From NCBI GenBank assembly GCA_034620365.1, contig JAQGEQ010000260.1, forward strand, positions 186,001 to 250,000: a DNA stretch of 64,000 nucleotides. Reading direction: 5' to 3'. Below are positions 47,561-61,004 of the stretch, piece by piece; position 1 is the stretch's first letter, and every line of letters starts with the position of its first letter. The stretch comes from Pegea sp. RAD2-039. Taxonomy: Eukaryota > Chordata > Thaliacea > Salpida > Salpidae. The notes beneath the pieces were generated by a model. That model made no database searches. It saw only the letters and a program-made list of their open reading frames with translations, and was not told the origin of the DNA. The position numbers and the translations under genes were made by a program.

Positions 47561-48880
47561 AGAAAAACTATTTCCTACTTTTTAGTACATAATACAGTTT
47601 AGTTTTAAACCTTCCAAGAATTCCTTAAAAGTAAAATTATTTCAAATAATTTTTATATATTGCTGATTGTATGAGTTTTAATAAGACTGATATAAATATA
47701 AAAAAAAAACGAACTGGAATCTTAAAGTCACTTAGCAACAATATTTGTCTAATAGATATAAAAGCACAAGAATTATAATTTATCAAAATATGGAAATAAA
47801 ACTCTTGTAGAGACATCGCATGAAGGAAATCTAAAAAAATCAAAATCAAAAAATATTTTTAACTTTTTTTAATATAAAATTATCATAAAAAACTAAAAAT
47901 TATTAAGTTTTTTTATGAATTGCTTAATAATTTGAAATAATGAAAAATTAAAATCTAAGCTAAAATATAAAAATATGACTTTCTAACTCACTATCGCTAC
48001 TTATTTCTAACTTCTTGTATTGACTATCTTGCTACCGACTAAAATGAATCAAATTCTTTACAGAAAAATATCTTTAGGTAGTAATCATCGTAAGTTTTTG
48101 TAAATTATATCACTATCCTGATGACTACAACGACAAATTGTGATTCACGCCAAATAATTATTGTTTTTGAAACATTCAAGCAGTTTTCATTTTGAATGCT
48201 TGTTAAGATTTCTTAGTAATAAATTAGGATTAGTTTATCGACCATAGACGAATACCAAAAATAAATGTTTATCAGAAAAAAAGTTTGTTATGTAAAGAAT
48301 GTTCTTCAATATAATAACTACTTTTGATCTAGTATTTCTCCGGAGAAAAATTATTTTTCGAAAATTATTATTTTTTCATAATCATAAAAAAAAATTGATT
48401 TTTGACAATGAAGAAAAAATACTTTTATTAATTCTGATTACCTTATTTTGAATTTCTCTAATTTTAATTAAAACTACTTCTGAACATTTTAAAAATGTTT
48501 TATAAAAACATTTAACAAATTTTTTTATTAGAATAGAGGTGTATTATTTTCAATATTTTTGGAAAATCCTTAATTTGTTTATTTAAAATCTTAGCATATG
48601 TTAAATTTATTTTCGGAAAACTATTAAAAGAGAAAAACAAAACATAAAAAAATTTTTTTATAATTTCCCAAAATATTCTTTGTTTTTATGAAATTTGATT
48701 ATTTATATAATTTTAACTTTAATTTTGTTAATAAAAGCTACTATATTTATTTCTTAATAATTTTATTTATTTTGTTTATTTCTACTTTTTCATAATATTA
48801 TCATTCTTGAAAACCATTGAAAAATATTTTTTGTAAAACAACATTACTGATACTTAATTTGCATAAAAATAAAGTATCGT
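47560..48880 (-). repeat. Repeat mosaic: module E, palindrome module, F4 tail
   Basis: 47,560-47,830 carries module E, and 48,000-48,350 a worn palindrome module (TCGACCATAGACGAA, TTTCTCCGGAGAAA). 48,600-48,860 repeats the last part of family F4 in plus orientation. Confidence 0.75.
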
Positions 48881-48897
48881 GATACTTTGATAATAAA

Positions 48898-51540
48898 GTA
48901 TTTTGATATCACTAAATATTTATGGAATCATATATTCAATTTATTTCTTCAAAAAGCTTTCGACGTTTTTACTTATGTTTAAAAATAATTAAATGGCCAT
49001 AATTGTTGAGTTTGAAAATTAGAATATAATCTTCAGCTAATCAGTTGAAGTTAAAAAGAGTTAAAATAATAACCCAAACATCTTGCGTATTTAGATTTAA
49101 TTAAATAAAGATTATTGAGAACCACATAAAATATATTAAATTAAAGCAAAATTGATTGTTTTGGGTAAGTAGAAATGTTTTTCAAAAAATCTAATTAAAG
49201 ATTTTTGAGTTTTATGTTTCTATATTAGAAAAAGTTGACACTAGACGTCGCTACAGATAGATAATTTTGAAATCCTTGCATTGCTTCAGGCTATGTTTTG
49301 TAAATGATATTTGAAAACTTGAATTCTAAGACTTACTTTTAAACTTTGTTAAAATTTTTAATATTTAAGTTTAAATTCAAGACAAAATTATTTTAACAAG
49401 TAGCTTTTCGTATCAAACAAAATTAAAACTTTAAAAACAAATTATTTATTTAGCTTTGAAGTTAAAAGTAAAGTTAAACTTTTTAACATACTTTCTTCCT
49501 CTTATCTGTCAGACAAATAATTTTTTTCAATGACATTTACCTTACAAAACATTCAAACACTTTTTTTCAATAACCCTTGTATTGAAATCTGTAAATAAAA
49601 ACTAATGGACGGTTACAAAAATTTGACTCAACTTAACGACTATGAATTTCCAAAGCATAGAGTAAAAAAAATAACCTGAAAAAATTTTGACCGAAATTAG
49701 AAAAATCTCTATTAAGTTAAATAAAATTATCAAAATCAATTTAATTTTGTTTTATTGTCAACATATAAAACTATTCTTATGATTCTAAATAATTCAAATT
49801 TTTTAAATGACAAATAATTTTGAAAAATAATTTTCCTCCGGACAAATACTAGATGAAACAACGTTTTTATAATGAAAATGATAAACATTTTTAGTTATCA
49901 TTGTAGTACACTATCAACTGAATAATTTTTTGATATCGACTACTCGTCGATAGATTAATCCGAAAATAAAAACTAACAAAATTAAGTTTACTTTCAAAGT
50001 TAAATCTGCTGGGATGTTTCTATTAATAGAATTACATAGCGTGAATATCATTTAGACATCAAATATTTGTCAATTTTGTTTTTTCATTTTGTTTATTATT
50101 TGATTTATTTATTTTTTTTAAGCTTTATCCTTTCACACTGACAACCATGTTAATATATAAATAAATCACTTTTTTCACTTAAAAATTATGATTAAATTTG
50201 AAAAATCATAATGTGTAAAATGTTTCACGCAAGTATATAATTTTTTTTATAAATCGCTATTTAAAATGAAAGAGTGAAAAAAATAATTTTAAGTTTAAAA
50301 TTTTAAAAATAATAATTTTATAGCTCAATATTGCTAGTTTTTACTAAAACTTTTTATTGACTTTTTTGCTATCCACTAAATTCCATCATAGATTTACTGG
50401 AACAATTGGAAATGTTTGCGATATTCTCCAAGAAAAATAAATAAAATGTTTATAACTAGTTATCGTTATAAGTTTTTGTAAATCAAATCAATAAAATTAC
50501 AAATTTCAAAAACTTTAATATTCACAAATATTTGGAGTTATATTGAAAATTTCCTCAAGTATTCTTACCAAACGAAATAATCAAGCAATTTTTAATATGA
50601 AAGTTTGCTGTTACTTGTATTTGTTGGATTATTCTATCGACAAATGGTCGATATCAAAAATTATGTTTATTTTAATTATTTCACGCTAAAGATTAAAGAT
50701 TATTTCTTTATATAAAAAATCTTCTCATCTAGTATTTGTCAGGATAACGTGAGTTTTTTTGAATGTTACTAAGAAGATAACAATGCATTGTTTCTATAAT
50801 AATAAAGAAAAAAAAAACTTTTGCAGCTACAAATTGCATTTATATTTTTTTAACTAGACATACATAGCTAAACTCAAACTCTTTTATTCAAAATTCCAAA
50901 ATACAATTATTAATATCTAAAATAATAACTATACTTTAAAATAAAATCTTAGAAGATAAGCAGTTTATAAGCTTCATTGTAAAAATCACAAAACAAAGCA
51001 ACAAAAATGCTTTACAAAAAATCAGTGAAATAGTAAATCCAACTCAATTAATTAGTTAAATTCGTACCAGTGGTGTATTAAAAGTAGATACTCGCTACTA
51101 ACAAAGTTTTTATTGAAATTTGCCTAATTGCTAATGGTAGCTAAGTTAGAATAATGAGTTTTGATATATTTCAGTTTCAAATTTAAATATGTTTGTTTAA
51201 GTAAAACGATTAGTTGTTTATATATTAACATGTTTTCTAGTAAAACAATAGGAAGCTTAACATTTTTTGAAATAATAAATCGCATAAAATGAAGATAAAA
51301 AATGTTTTCAATCTACAGCATCTGGCAAACTATAATAAAGAGTAGTTTGCTAATTTCTGTATTACACAAGTAAGCATATTAACAATTTTTTTAATTAGTT
51401 TAAAAAATAATTTGCTTTAAAGTTTCATTTTTTTTATACGGAATCTACTTGTTAAGTTAATTTTATTATGTTAAATTTTATGAAGTAGATTTCAATATTT
51501 TCTTAAAGCTACTTAATTTAGAAAATAAACAATGAATAAT
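48898..51540 (-). repeat. Inverted pair G, right arm
   Basis: Reverse complement of 29,190-32,100. The part 48,898-50,260 also mirrors 53,340-54,715, which lies only 3 kb away. It includes a palindrome module at 49,836-50,070 (dyad TCGACTACTCGTCGA) and, inverted, at 50,520-50,745. Confidence 0.9.
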
Positions 51541-52170
51541 ATTGTTTGGATAAATTTGTTTGGAGTCAGAGTAAAACTTAATTTAACTGATTATTTGTAA
51601 ATTTTCCAATATTTGTTTCAATATTTTTGTTAAACTTTAAATTGAAAAATGTTTAAAAATATGATTGCAATTTACTATTTATTTTTCAACCACAAGATGT
51701 CACTATACTTGTTGTATTTTCATTTTTTTTAAATTATAAAGGTTCTGTTTAAGATCTGTTCGAGAAATACTGTTGCTCAGTGACTTTGAGCTTACAAACA
51801 TTATTTTTCAAGATTTCAATCAGTTTTTTTTCAATCTCATAAGTATACATAGTCGTTTTAGTTTTGAAAAATACATTTAAAATGTTAATACTAAAACGTG
51901 TTATGCACTGAAAAGTAGGAAATAATTTCTTTAGAAGGCTGATAGTAAAAGAAAGAAAATTTGTATTAAAGTTTTTAATAAATCAAATTTTTAACGATTT
52001 TTTTAGAAACTTACTTTTCTCCTGACAAATACTAGATGAAAAGATATCGTTATATTTAGAAATGTTTTCTAGCTTTCACCAATTGCTAGTTCCAAATAGA
52101 AAATTTTGATATCGACCATATGTCGATAAATGAGTCTGATAATAACAACTAAAAATTAACAGCATTCTTT
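51540..52170 (+). repeat. Module E and palindrome pair
   Basis: Mirrors 18,640-19,030. It contains ACCACAAGATGTCACTATAC, CTCCTGACAAATACTAGA and the dyad TCGACCATATGTCGA near 52,115. Confidence 0.8.
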
Positions 52171-52199
52171 AAATTTCTCATATTTGAACTAAAATGAAT

Positions 52200-52870
52200 T
52201 TATAATTACTTAAGAAAATATATTTTTTCTTTGTTCGTGAACAACTAGTAATTTTCAACTTAACAAATTTACCGAAAACAAAAAATGTATAAATTGTAGT
52301 TTTTAAAAACTGATTTGTCAAAAAGATCAAATTACATTTCTTCATTTTAACTATTGAAAAGCTGTCGGGTTAAATTATAAAACCGAACTTTAATACTTTA
52401 TTTGAGAATATAAATATTTTAGAGGTAAAAACAAATATTTAATTGTAACTAAAAAATCATCAATTTTCATCTGTAAAGCTATAAATAAAATTGTTTTTTT
52501 TTAAAGAAACTGCTTTGGCATATTATTAAGCTTCTTTGTCATTTTAAGGCTTTGAAATTATTTAAAAGAATGTTACTAATCCTAAAAAAGTAAAAGTAAA
52601 ATCTAATTTGTTTGTAAGATGTTCTTAAAGTTTTTAATTAAAAATTACTTTTTGAGTATATATATAATATATAAACTCTTTTCATCACATTCTTAAGATA
52701 GTCTAATATTACTTTTTATAAAAAATATTCTTGATAATTAAATTGCAAGAAATTAAAAGCTAGTAAAAAAACTTCGAATGAGTTAAATCCACTTTTTTCA
52801 CTACAAAATTAAGTTTGAAATAAAATTATTTTTACTAAAAATCCATCAAATCTTCTCACTGAATTCATTC
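52200..52870 (+). repeat. Direct copy of 39,830-40,400
   Basis: Shared strings include GATTTGTCAAAAAGATCAAA and AAAATCCATCAAATCTTCTC. No gene is seen. Confidence 0.8.
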
Positions 52871-52899
52871 ATATAATTCATACTAAAATAAAAAACATT

Positions 52900-53320
52900 T
52901 ATATGAAATACATATACTTCTTTATGCTCAAAGTCACTCAGTAACACTTTTTTACTGACAGATAGGAGGATACAACGTTTATTAGTTTATAAAATAAAAA
53001 TATAAAACTATCATAAATAAATCTTGTGACTGAAAACTAAATAGCAAAATGCAATTAAATTTTATAAAAGTTATAATTTATATTTTAATGTAATAAACTT
53101 TAATAAAATATAAATAATATTTTAAAGAGTGTTATCTTGAAGAAGAAGGAAAGATCAACTGCTGATGAAGATTGCAATGAAAGAAATGTAGATGATGAAA
53201 ATAAGTTTCAGTTTAAAGTTTAATTTACTAAATTTTAATAAAAGTGAGACAAAATGCAAATAGTTTGTTTAAGTCAGGTTTACACCGAATCTTAATGAAT
53301 TGACAAGAAAAATTAAATAA
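52900..53320 (-). repeat. Module E and flank
   Basis: Contains AAAGTCACTCAGTAACACTT and GTCAGGTTTACACCGAATC, like 11,420-11,690. A short G+A-rich insertion near 53,130-53,210 (GAAGAAGAAGGAAAGATC) is absent from the other copies. Confidence 0.7.
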
Positions 53321-53329
53321 AAATTTGAA

Positions 53330-55510
53330 AAAAGATAATTATAGAAAAGTTATCAATGAGATAAAAAAATTATATACTTGCATGAAACATTTTACACATA
53401 ATGAAATTTCAAATTTATTAATAATTTTTAATTGAAAAAAGTGATTTGTTTATATATTAACATAGTTGTCAGTATGAAAAGATAAAGCTTAAATAATAAA
53501 TAAATAAATCAAATAATAAACAAATGAAACAAGAAAATTGACAAATATTTGATGTCAAAATGATATTCACGCCATGTAATTCTATTAATTGAAACATCGA
53601 AGCAGATTTAAATTTGAAAGTAAACTTAATTTTGTTAGTTTTTATTTTCGGATTAATCTATCGACAAGTAGTCGATATCAAAAATTCACATGGGTTACTT
53701 AGGTTCACAATGATAACTAAGAATATTTCTTAATATAAAAAGGTTGTTTCATCTAGTATTTGTCCGGAGAAAAATTATGTTTGAAAATTATTAGTCATTT
53801 AAAAAAATTAAATTATTTAGAATCATAAGAATAGTTTTATATGTTGACAATAAAAACAAAATAAGTTACTTTTGCTAATTTTATTTAACTTATTTGAGAT
53901 TTTTCTAATAAGGGTCGTATTTTTTCAGGATATTTTTAAAATTTATGCTTTGGAAATTCATAGTCGCTAAGTTGAATCAAATATTTGTAACCGTCCATTA
54001 GTTTTTATTGACAGATTTCAATACAAGGGTTATTGAGAAAAGTGTTTGAATGTTTTGTAAGGTCTGAGTCATTGAGAAAAATTATTTGTCTGACAGATAA
54101 GAGGAAGAAAGTATGTTAAAAAGTTTAAATTTACTTTTAAATTCAAAGCTAAATAAATAATTTGCTTTTAAAATTGTATTTTTTTATTGATACGAAAAGT
54201 TACTAATTAGAATTGTTCTGTTTTCAATTTAAACTTAATTATTCATAATTTAAACAAAGTTTAAAAGTAAGTCTTAAAATTCAAGTTATGAAATATCACT
54301 TACAAAAACATAGCCTGAGGCAATACAAGAATTTCAAAATTATTTAACTTCAGCGACGTCTAGCGTCAACTTTTTCTACTATAGAAACATAAAACTGAAA
54401 AATATTTAGTTAGATTTTTATGATTTTTACAAAAACATGTTTACTTACACTAAACAATCAATTGTGCTTTAATTAATTATATTTTATGTGGTTCTCAATA
54501 ATCTTTGTTTAATTAGCTCTAATTACACAAGATGTTTGGGTTATTATTTTAACTCTTTTTAACTTCGTCTGATTATCTGAAGATTTTTTTCTAATTGTCA
54601 AACTCAACAATTTTGGTCATTTAATTATTTTTAAACATAAGTAAAAACGTCAAAAAATTTTTGAAGAAATAAAATGAATGTATGATTCCATAAATATTTA
54701 GTAATATCAAAATAATTTGCTAATTAACAAAACCTTTATATTTCATGAATAAAATTTTATAGAAAAATCAGAGCATTTAAGACCTTAAGATAAATTTTTT
54801 CAGTTATCTACGCTATATTATACGGATATAATCTATTTGATCAATAATTGAACTTTTCTACAAGTTAAACAATCTTTTTTATTTTAGAAATAGGTAAAAA
54901 CAACAAACATTTTTGTTGTCTTTTCACGAAATCGATGGGCGAATCGTAATATTTCAATATTTTGTTAAATTTCAAACATGTAATTGACTCTTATTGTCGA
55001 ATGGAACTTTAAACAAATACCTCGTGAAAGTTGTTCATTTACATTTCTCGAATGTTTTCAGTGTTTTTAGGTTCACTTTTTATTTCTAATCTAATAGAGA
55101 TTATTCAACAAAAATTAGTTTATGATGGTGACGTAATTACTGATGAACAATTTGATGATGCTAGTTTTTATGAAAGAATGTGATTACTAATGAAAGTATT
55201 TTTGTCATTAAACGTGAATATATATGATTAGTATCAATAGTAATTTGGTTGAGTTATCATCTGTTGTCTTAAAGAATAATTGTTTAAACTATTTAAATAA
55301 TAATTATCTAATTATAAAAATATGCATCAGTTATGTAAGAATGTTAACCAAATATAAAAAATTACATTACAAACTTGAAGGTTTTATTTTCAATCTTGCC
55401 TTGTTTACAATAGCTGAGATTTGTTTCATCAAATTACTACAGCAAATAAAAAGCACAAATTTCCATTAGGGAGTTGTTTTAGAGTATTTTTTGTTTAGTA
55501 AATTGCAGCA
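53330..55510 (+). repeat. Direct duplication R4, copy 2
   Basis: Matches 30,740-32,880. It contains an inverted palindrome module at 53,545-53,766 (dyad TCGACAAGTAGTCGA), an R5 block, and the coding-like stretch from 55,098. Confidence 0.9.
55098..55469 (+). pseudogene. Coding-like segment inside duplication R4, copy 2
   Basis: The first part (LVYDGDVITDEQFDDASFYE) is broken by a stop where copy 1 reads Trp. The second part is open for 81 codons from ATG 55,224 (SNLVELSSVVLKNNCLNYLN, later YKLEGFIFNLALFTIAEICF) and ends LLQQIKSTNFH before TAG. Copy 1 has the opposite pattern: first part open, second part broken. Neither copy encodes a whole product, but the shared frames indicate a gene-derived origin. 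Confidence 0.45.
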
Positions 55511-55632
55511 AGGTCAAAGTCATATCGACTAACTCGTTCCACATGACTGCATCCGACTTACGTGATACAAGAAAGTTAACTAAACGGGAAATCCCCTCTT
55601 CAATTGAGATAGTTAGTTTGTGAATTAAATGA
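55510..55632 (-). CDS. Possible coding exon, minus strand
   Basis: After a T-rich acceptor (ATTTTATTAG, read on the minus strand, ending 55,633) the frame reads SHLIHKLTISIEEGISRLVN, FLVSRKSDAVMWNELV and DMTLTLLQ. The composition differs from the Phe/Asn/Lys chance frames of this window, and G+C is higher. A perfect donor (CACGTAAGT) at 55,561-55,556 would end a 71-nt exon at 55,562; otherwise the frame runs on into the R4 edge. It is single-copy and lies in the gap between two repeats. No family is recognised. Confidence 0.35.
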
Positions 55633-55754
55633 CTAATAAAATTATAAATATAAAAAAATATAATTTTGAAGTAGCTACCAGACAAAATTATACAAACATG
55701 ATTCGATTAATAAACTTTATTTTTGTACAAACCAAAACTTATATCTAATATTTT

Positions 55755-57650
55755 TCTCATTTTTTGTTTGTTTTTATCAAATCGAATCAAACTTCATATC
55801 AGACTGAAAAAGTTCCGGTTCACTGATTTTGCTTTTCAGACTTGTTTTTATTTTAAGTATAGCGTCGATATACTATTTGCTATAATTTGAATGAAGCTGA
55901 TTTCAAATTTCTATTTGAACCTTATAAATTTTCTTCCGACATATTTTTCTTTTCACAAAATTTCACATTAGCAAATAAAGCAACTCAAATTATTATTTTT
56001 CAGTTGAAAACAGTAAATTAACAAAATAAAAAGCTTTTAAATTTGTTTGATATTTGCAAGTTTCACGATAGAATATTTTTAAATTACAGTTTAAATTTGA
56101 AATAATTTTGTAAAGATAGTTTCTTCTTCGTTTGTTGTGTAAATTTTCTAGTATGAAGCATTTTCGATTTATTTAATTGAATGAAGTTAAAATAACAAAG
56201 AATGGAAATAACCAAATAACTCAATTCAAATAAAATTATTACTAATAACTAATTATTAGAAGAAGAAATTAAAATTAAACTTTCTTTAATGGCACTAATC
56301 AAAAATTGGAGAAAGTTAAATTTTAAACTGGTTAATTACTACAACCAAATTACAACTTTCTAATTACATCACCAACAAGTTATCTGTACAATTGTTATTG
56401 AAAGTTGAGAAAAAAATTAATTTACTATCGTTAGTTTATAGTAGCTTTAATTTTTAATCATTTTACTACCAAATAATTTAATTGATATTACTAATAAACA
56501 TTTATTTAGCTAATAAATTATTAAAGAAAATTGTTTAGCTAGTAACCATCGAACGTTTTTGTAAATCAAATCACAATCCCATTGAATACAACAATAAACC
56601 ATAATTTCTTCAAGATTTAAAAACTATAATATCGACAAATATTTGATGCCAAATTAAAATTCATACCAATTATTATTATTAAACGAAATAATCAAGCAAT
56701 TTTTAATTTAAAAGTTTGCCGTTACTTGTTAGTTCTATCTTTCGAATTATTCTATCGACAAATGGTCGATATCAAAAATTAGTTACATCTTTATAAATGA
56801 TAAAAACCATAATGTAAGTCAACGAACATTTCTTTATATAAAAAATCTTCTCATCTAGTATTTGTCAGGAAAAAGTGATTCTTAAAATTTTTTATCTATC
56901 TTTAAAAGTTTGATTTATGTAAAACTGTGAGACGATTTTTATTTTTTTTTTGCTATCAATCTTATAGAAAAATATTTCCTACTCTTAGTGATGAAATATT
57001 TTAGTTTTAAACTGTTTATTGATTTTTGAAAACTAAGACTTTTACAAATACTACTGATATAAAGCTAATTGTATGAGTATGAATAAACCTTGTATGAATA
57101 TTAATAAACAATGTTTTGTAAGCTCAAAGTCACTGAGTAACACTATTTCTCTCACAGATAGGAGGATACAACGTTTGTAAGTTTAAAAAAATAAACATAA
57201 AACTGTTATAGTGACATCTTGTGACCGAAAAATAAATAGTAAAATGCAATTAAATTTTACAAAAGTTTCAGTGTAAAGTTTAATTTACTAAACTTTAATA
57301 AAAGTGAGAAAAAATCCAAATAGTTTTTTTAAGTCAGGTTTACACTGATTCTTAATGATTTGACAAGGTATAATTTGTTTGAACCTATTTTTTTTGTATA
57401 ATTTATGTAAAGTTTTTTTTAAATCATTTAAGTGTTATAAACACATTTGATTAAAATTCGTTTCTAAGACTAATGAAGATATAAGTTTAATTAAACGCAC
57501 CGTAAACATTATTTCACATCGTTTTAAAATTATTACCAAAATGATAACAATATATTGTTTCTACAATAATAAAGAAATAAAAATATTTTACAACTACACA
57601 TTGCATTTTTTTTTGTTCTTTTATAATTTTATATTAGAGATGCATAGCTA
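55755..57650 (-). repeat. Inverted pair H, right arm
   Basis: Reverse complement of 5,480-7,260. The dyad TCGACAAATGGTCGA is near 56,757, and 56,730-57,560 repeats 11,060-11,830 directly. Confidence 0.88.
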
Positions 57651-57654
57651 CACC

Positions 57655-58215
57655 GATAGTATATCGACGCTATACTTAAAATAAAAATAAATCTGAAAAA
57701 CAAAATCAGTGAACCGGAACTTTTTCAGTATGTTATGAAGTTTGATTTGATAAATAAAATATGAGATGAAAATAAAACATTTGGCTTAGAAACTACTGTA
57801 TCAAGAAGCTTCTGAAATATCTAAAATTGTAATCTCATCAAAACTAGTAAATCAAACTTTTATTAAAATAACAGAATTAACAACTTTAAGTTTCACCTCT
57901 GTATGTAATAGAGATTAATTTTAGATATATTTAAGAGGATACAATTGTAATGAGTTTAAAGATAAAAATATTTTAAAGACATTTTAGTGTTTCAACTTTA
58001 AGTAAAAAGAACAATAAAAACAATTTTCTTTCAAAAAGAACAAATTTTTAGAAATTTTTTAGATTTTGATGTTTAAAAAAAACGAATGATAAAAAAAATC
58101 AAATTAAGATAAAAGTAATTTTCTGGTTCAAATTTTAAATATTTTTAGCAAACATTATTATTTACTATTTTATTTTCATGCAGATTAAGTATCAGTAATG
58201 TTGTTTTACAAAAAA
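57655..58215 (+). repeat. Direct copy of 42,905-43,490
   Basis: Shared strings include GTATATCGACGCTATACTTA, TTTCACCTCTGTATGTAATA and ATGCAGATTAAGTATCAG. It includes the outer part of the fold-back D arm. Confidence 0.85.
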
Positions 58216-59250
58216 TCTTTTTCAATGTTTTTCAAGAATGATAATATTATGAGAAAGTAGAAATAAACAAAATAAATAAAATTATTAAGAAATGAAAACA
58301 GTAGCTGTTATTAGCAAAATTAAACTTAAAATTATAAATTTATTTAAATTTCATAAAAACAAAGAATATTTTGAAAAATTATCCAAATTTTTTCATGTTT
58401 TGTTTTTTCTTTTAATAGTTTTCCGACAATAAATTTACTTTAGAATATTTCACATTCAAATTTCTAGCTTTAAATAAATCTCAGTTTTCAATACAGTTCA
58501 CTTTTAAGGAAATTTTAGAATAAAAATATTTTAATTTTTAACAAATACTTTTTATTAGCAGATAAAATTGTTCTACTTTTGTTGAATTAAAAGTAAACAA
58601 AAAATAAGAAAAAGTAATTTATGAGCTTTATTTGAGTTATCTATCATATTGAATACTATTAAATCTGTTTTCTAAGAGATTATTTTAAAAAATAATTTTG
58701 GTTTATTCTGGTTTTAAGGAATAATTGTATTTTTTTAATGGATAAATTTATAAGAACTCATCATTAAAATCATCAGCATTAAAATCAACATCTTACCAAT
58801 ATCTGAATTTGATGATCATCTTCTTTTTTTATAAACTCTTCTTTCAAACTAAAAACCAAACAAATCAATCACTGATGACGTCACATGCTGATGACGTCAT
58901 CTTTAATCGACACAAGATGTTATTTTGAACTCGTCAACTTCTGGCTTATTCATCTTTGTCAAAGATCGTGTTCCACGTCGCTTTGAGATCTTGTGGAAAA
59001 ATATTAAATCTGTTTTAGAAGAGATTATGTAAAAACTATATTGTTTTTAAGAAATCATAAAATAAGAAAGATCCTTTAATAATTAAACTTCAAATTGATT
59101 TATTTTTTACTTACTGCTACTTTTTGCATTTTACTTTTAAAGTTTCAAAAAAAATAAAAATACTTTTTGGTCAAAAATACCTTAGCTAATCTTAATGTAA
59201 TAATTTTGAAGATTTAAAAATAACTTTTTGTTCTATTTTTCAATTTTACT
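58180..59250 (-). repeat. Family F4, inverted copy
   Basis: Mirrors 9,280-10,120 and 21,400-22,330. Confidence 0.85.
58865..59005 (-). promoter_or_regulatory. Paired-CRE block, copy 3
   Basis: Perfect TGACGTCA at 58,876 and 58,892, 16 bp apart, with CATCTTTGTCAAAGATCGTG nearby. Confidence 0.5.
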
Positions 59251-59860
59251 ATTTACTTTTCAATCACCATCAAAATGTTTCTTTAGTTTCTTTTATGAAT
59301 TGTTTTATTTTTATCTTTTAAAATATTTTAATTGAAGTGTATTTACATCTGTTAAAATAGAAATTCTGCTGGGTGACTTTGAACTTACAAAACAATCTTT
59401 TTAAATATTCATAAATATTTAAATTCTTTTCCATAAAATGTTTTCATTTTAATCTTAAAATAAAAATATTTTTAGAAATCGTAAGTCTAAGACTTACCAT
59501 CTAGTAAAAAGTTTTAGATTATTATCAAACAACAAAGTCGTCCTCAAAATTTAAATAATTAAATCTGCAAAGTTAATAATATTTTTGAAAAAAGTATTAT
59601 TCACCAAACAAATAATCATTAATTTTTATCTGTAAAACTAGGTATAAATAATATTGTTTGTTTAATGGAAACTGCTTAATGTATATTAAATTTATTTTGA
59701 AGATCTTTTCTAAGATTTTGATGAAAAATTACTTTTTGAATGGATTCTGCAAAAACTCCTTTCATCGTTAGAAAATCTAATTATACTTCTTGTAAAAAAT
59801 ATTGTTGATAATTAAATTGTAAACAATACAAACCTATTAAGACAGCAGGAATGATTTAAC
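59250..59860. other. Worn repeat sequence, no gene
   Basis: Loose matches to module E near 59,265-59,400 and to 52,440-52,760 near 59,600-59,820 can be seen. Confidence 0.5.
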
Positions 59861-60430
59861 TCCAAAACTTCAAATTTAAAAATACATCACCGACAACTTG
59901 TCGATTTCAAAATGTTTATTAAAGAAGATCATTGTCAAGATACAAATTTCAATAATACATCTTCATTTTAACAACTTTTATTGATCTAGAGTTTGTCCGG
60001 ACGAAAATCAATTCAGAATTTTATTTTTGAATTATAAGTTTTCTTTTTATTTTAAACTGTGATAAGAGCTTTCCTTTGACAACAATTCTAATTAATTTTA
60101 GTTTTTTTACTTATTTCTTTTTAGATTTTGAATTTTCAAATAATTCTCATGATTAATATTAGGAGAAACGCTTTTAATTTAAAATAATTAAAAAGATTTT
60201 CAGTGAAATACTTTCTAACTATTTAAGAAAAAATGTTTTTAATTCAATCATATCAACTTTTTTCAAACAAACGTAATTACTTGTTCAACAGATTCAGGTT
60301 CAGTGAATAACATTATACCAAAACCTGAAGTAGGTTTTCCTCTTGGATTTTGTCTTATCATGCAGTCGTTAATATCGCCAAATTTCTTGAAGTAATCTCT
60401 TAGTTTATCTGTAAGCTTATCTCAAATAAC
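59860..60430 (-). repeat. Partial copy of pair C arm
   Basis: Same orientation as 40,785-41,350: CGACAACTTGTCGATTTCAA, GTTTGTCCGGACGAAAATC, CAGGTTCAGTGAATAACAT. Confidence 0.85.
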
Positions 60431-60539
60431 ATTATTAACTTGATGTGAAAAAGATCTTTTGAGTTTATCACAAAGAAACAAACTTATAGATTTAAAATAT
60501 AGTGGAGAAATGTTTGAAACTTTAATTTTTAGCTTTTAA

Positions 60540-60900
60540 TAGTTCAAAAAGTTTACAACGTCATGAAGATATTTTAGCAAAAGTACAAATTTCCCAAATG
60601 CATTTGATGTTAGCTAAACAAATTCAATTGATTAAAAAGTTACTTTTGAAACTAAAATAGTTATTTAAATAAAACCTGGTTTAAACAGTTTTCCACTGAA
60701 TGCCAATCTTATTACCTATAAGAAGATAATCAAAGAATTATGAGTTTTTGTTTATATAGTCAAACAAATTTGACGCTAGACGTCGCTGAAGATAAATAAT
60801 TTTGAAATCCTTGCATTTGCTTCAGGCTATGTTTTCGTAAGTGATATCTGATAATTTGAATTTTAAGGCTTACTTTTAAACTTTGTGGAAGTTAATTTAA
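60540..60900. repeat. Copy of 37,300-37,500 followed by inverted R5
   Basis: 60,540-60,740 repeats 37,300-37,500. 60,755-60,900 contains TTGACGCTAGACGTCGCTGA. Confidence 0.8.
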
Positions 60901-61004
60901 AAGCTAAAAGTAATTTTTTGCTTCGAATTTCGAATATTTTAAGCAAACGTTATTATATAATACCAATTATTAGTTATTTTATTTATTTTCATGCAAATTA
61001 AGTA

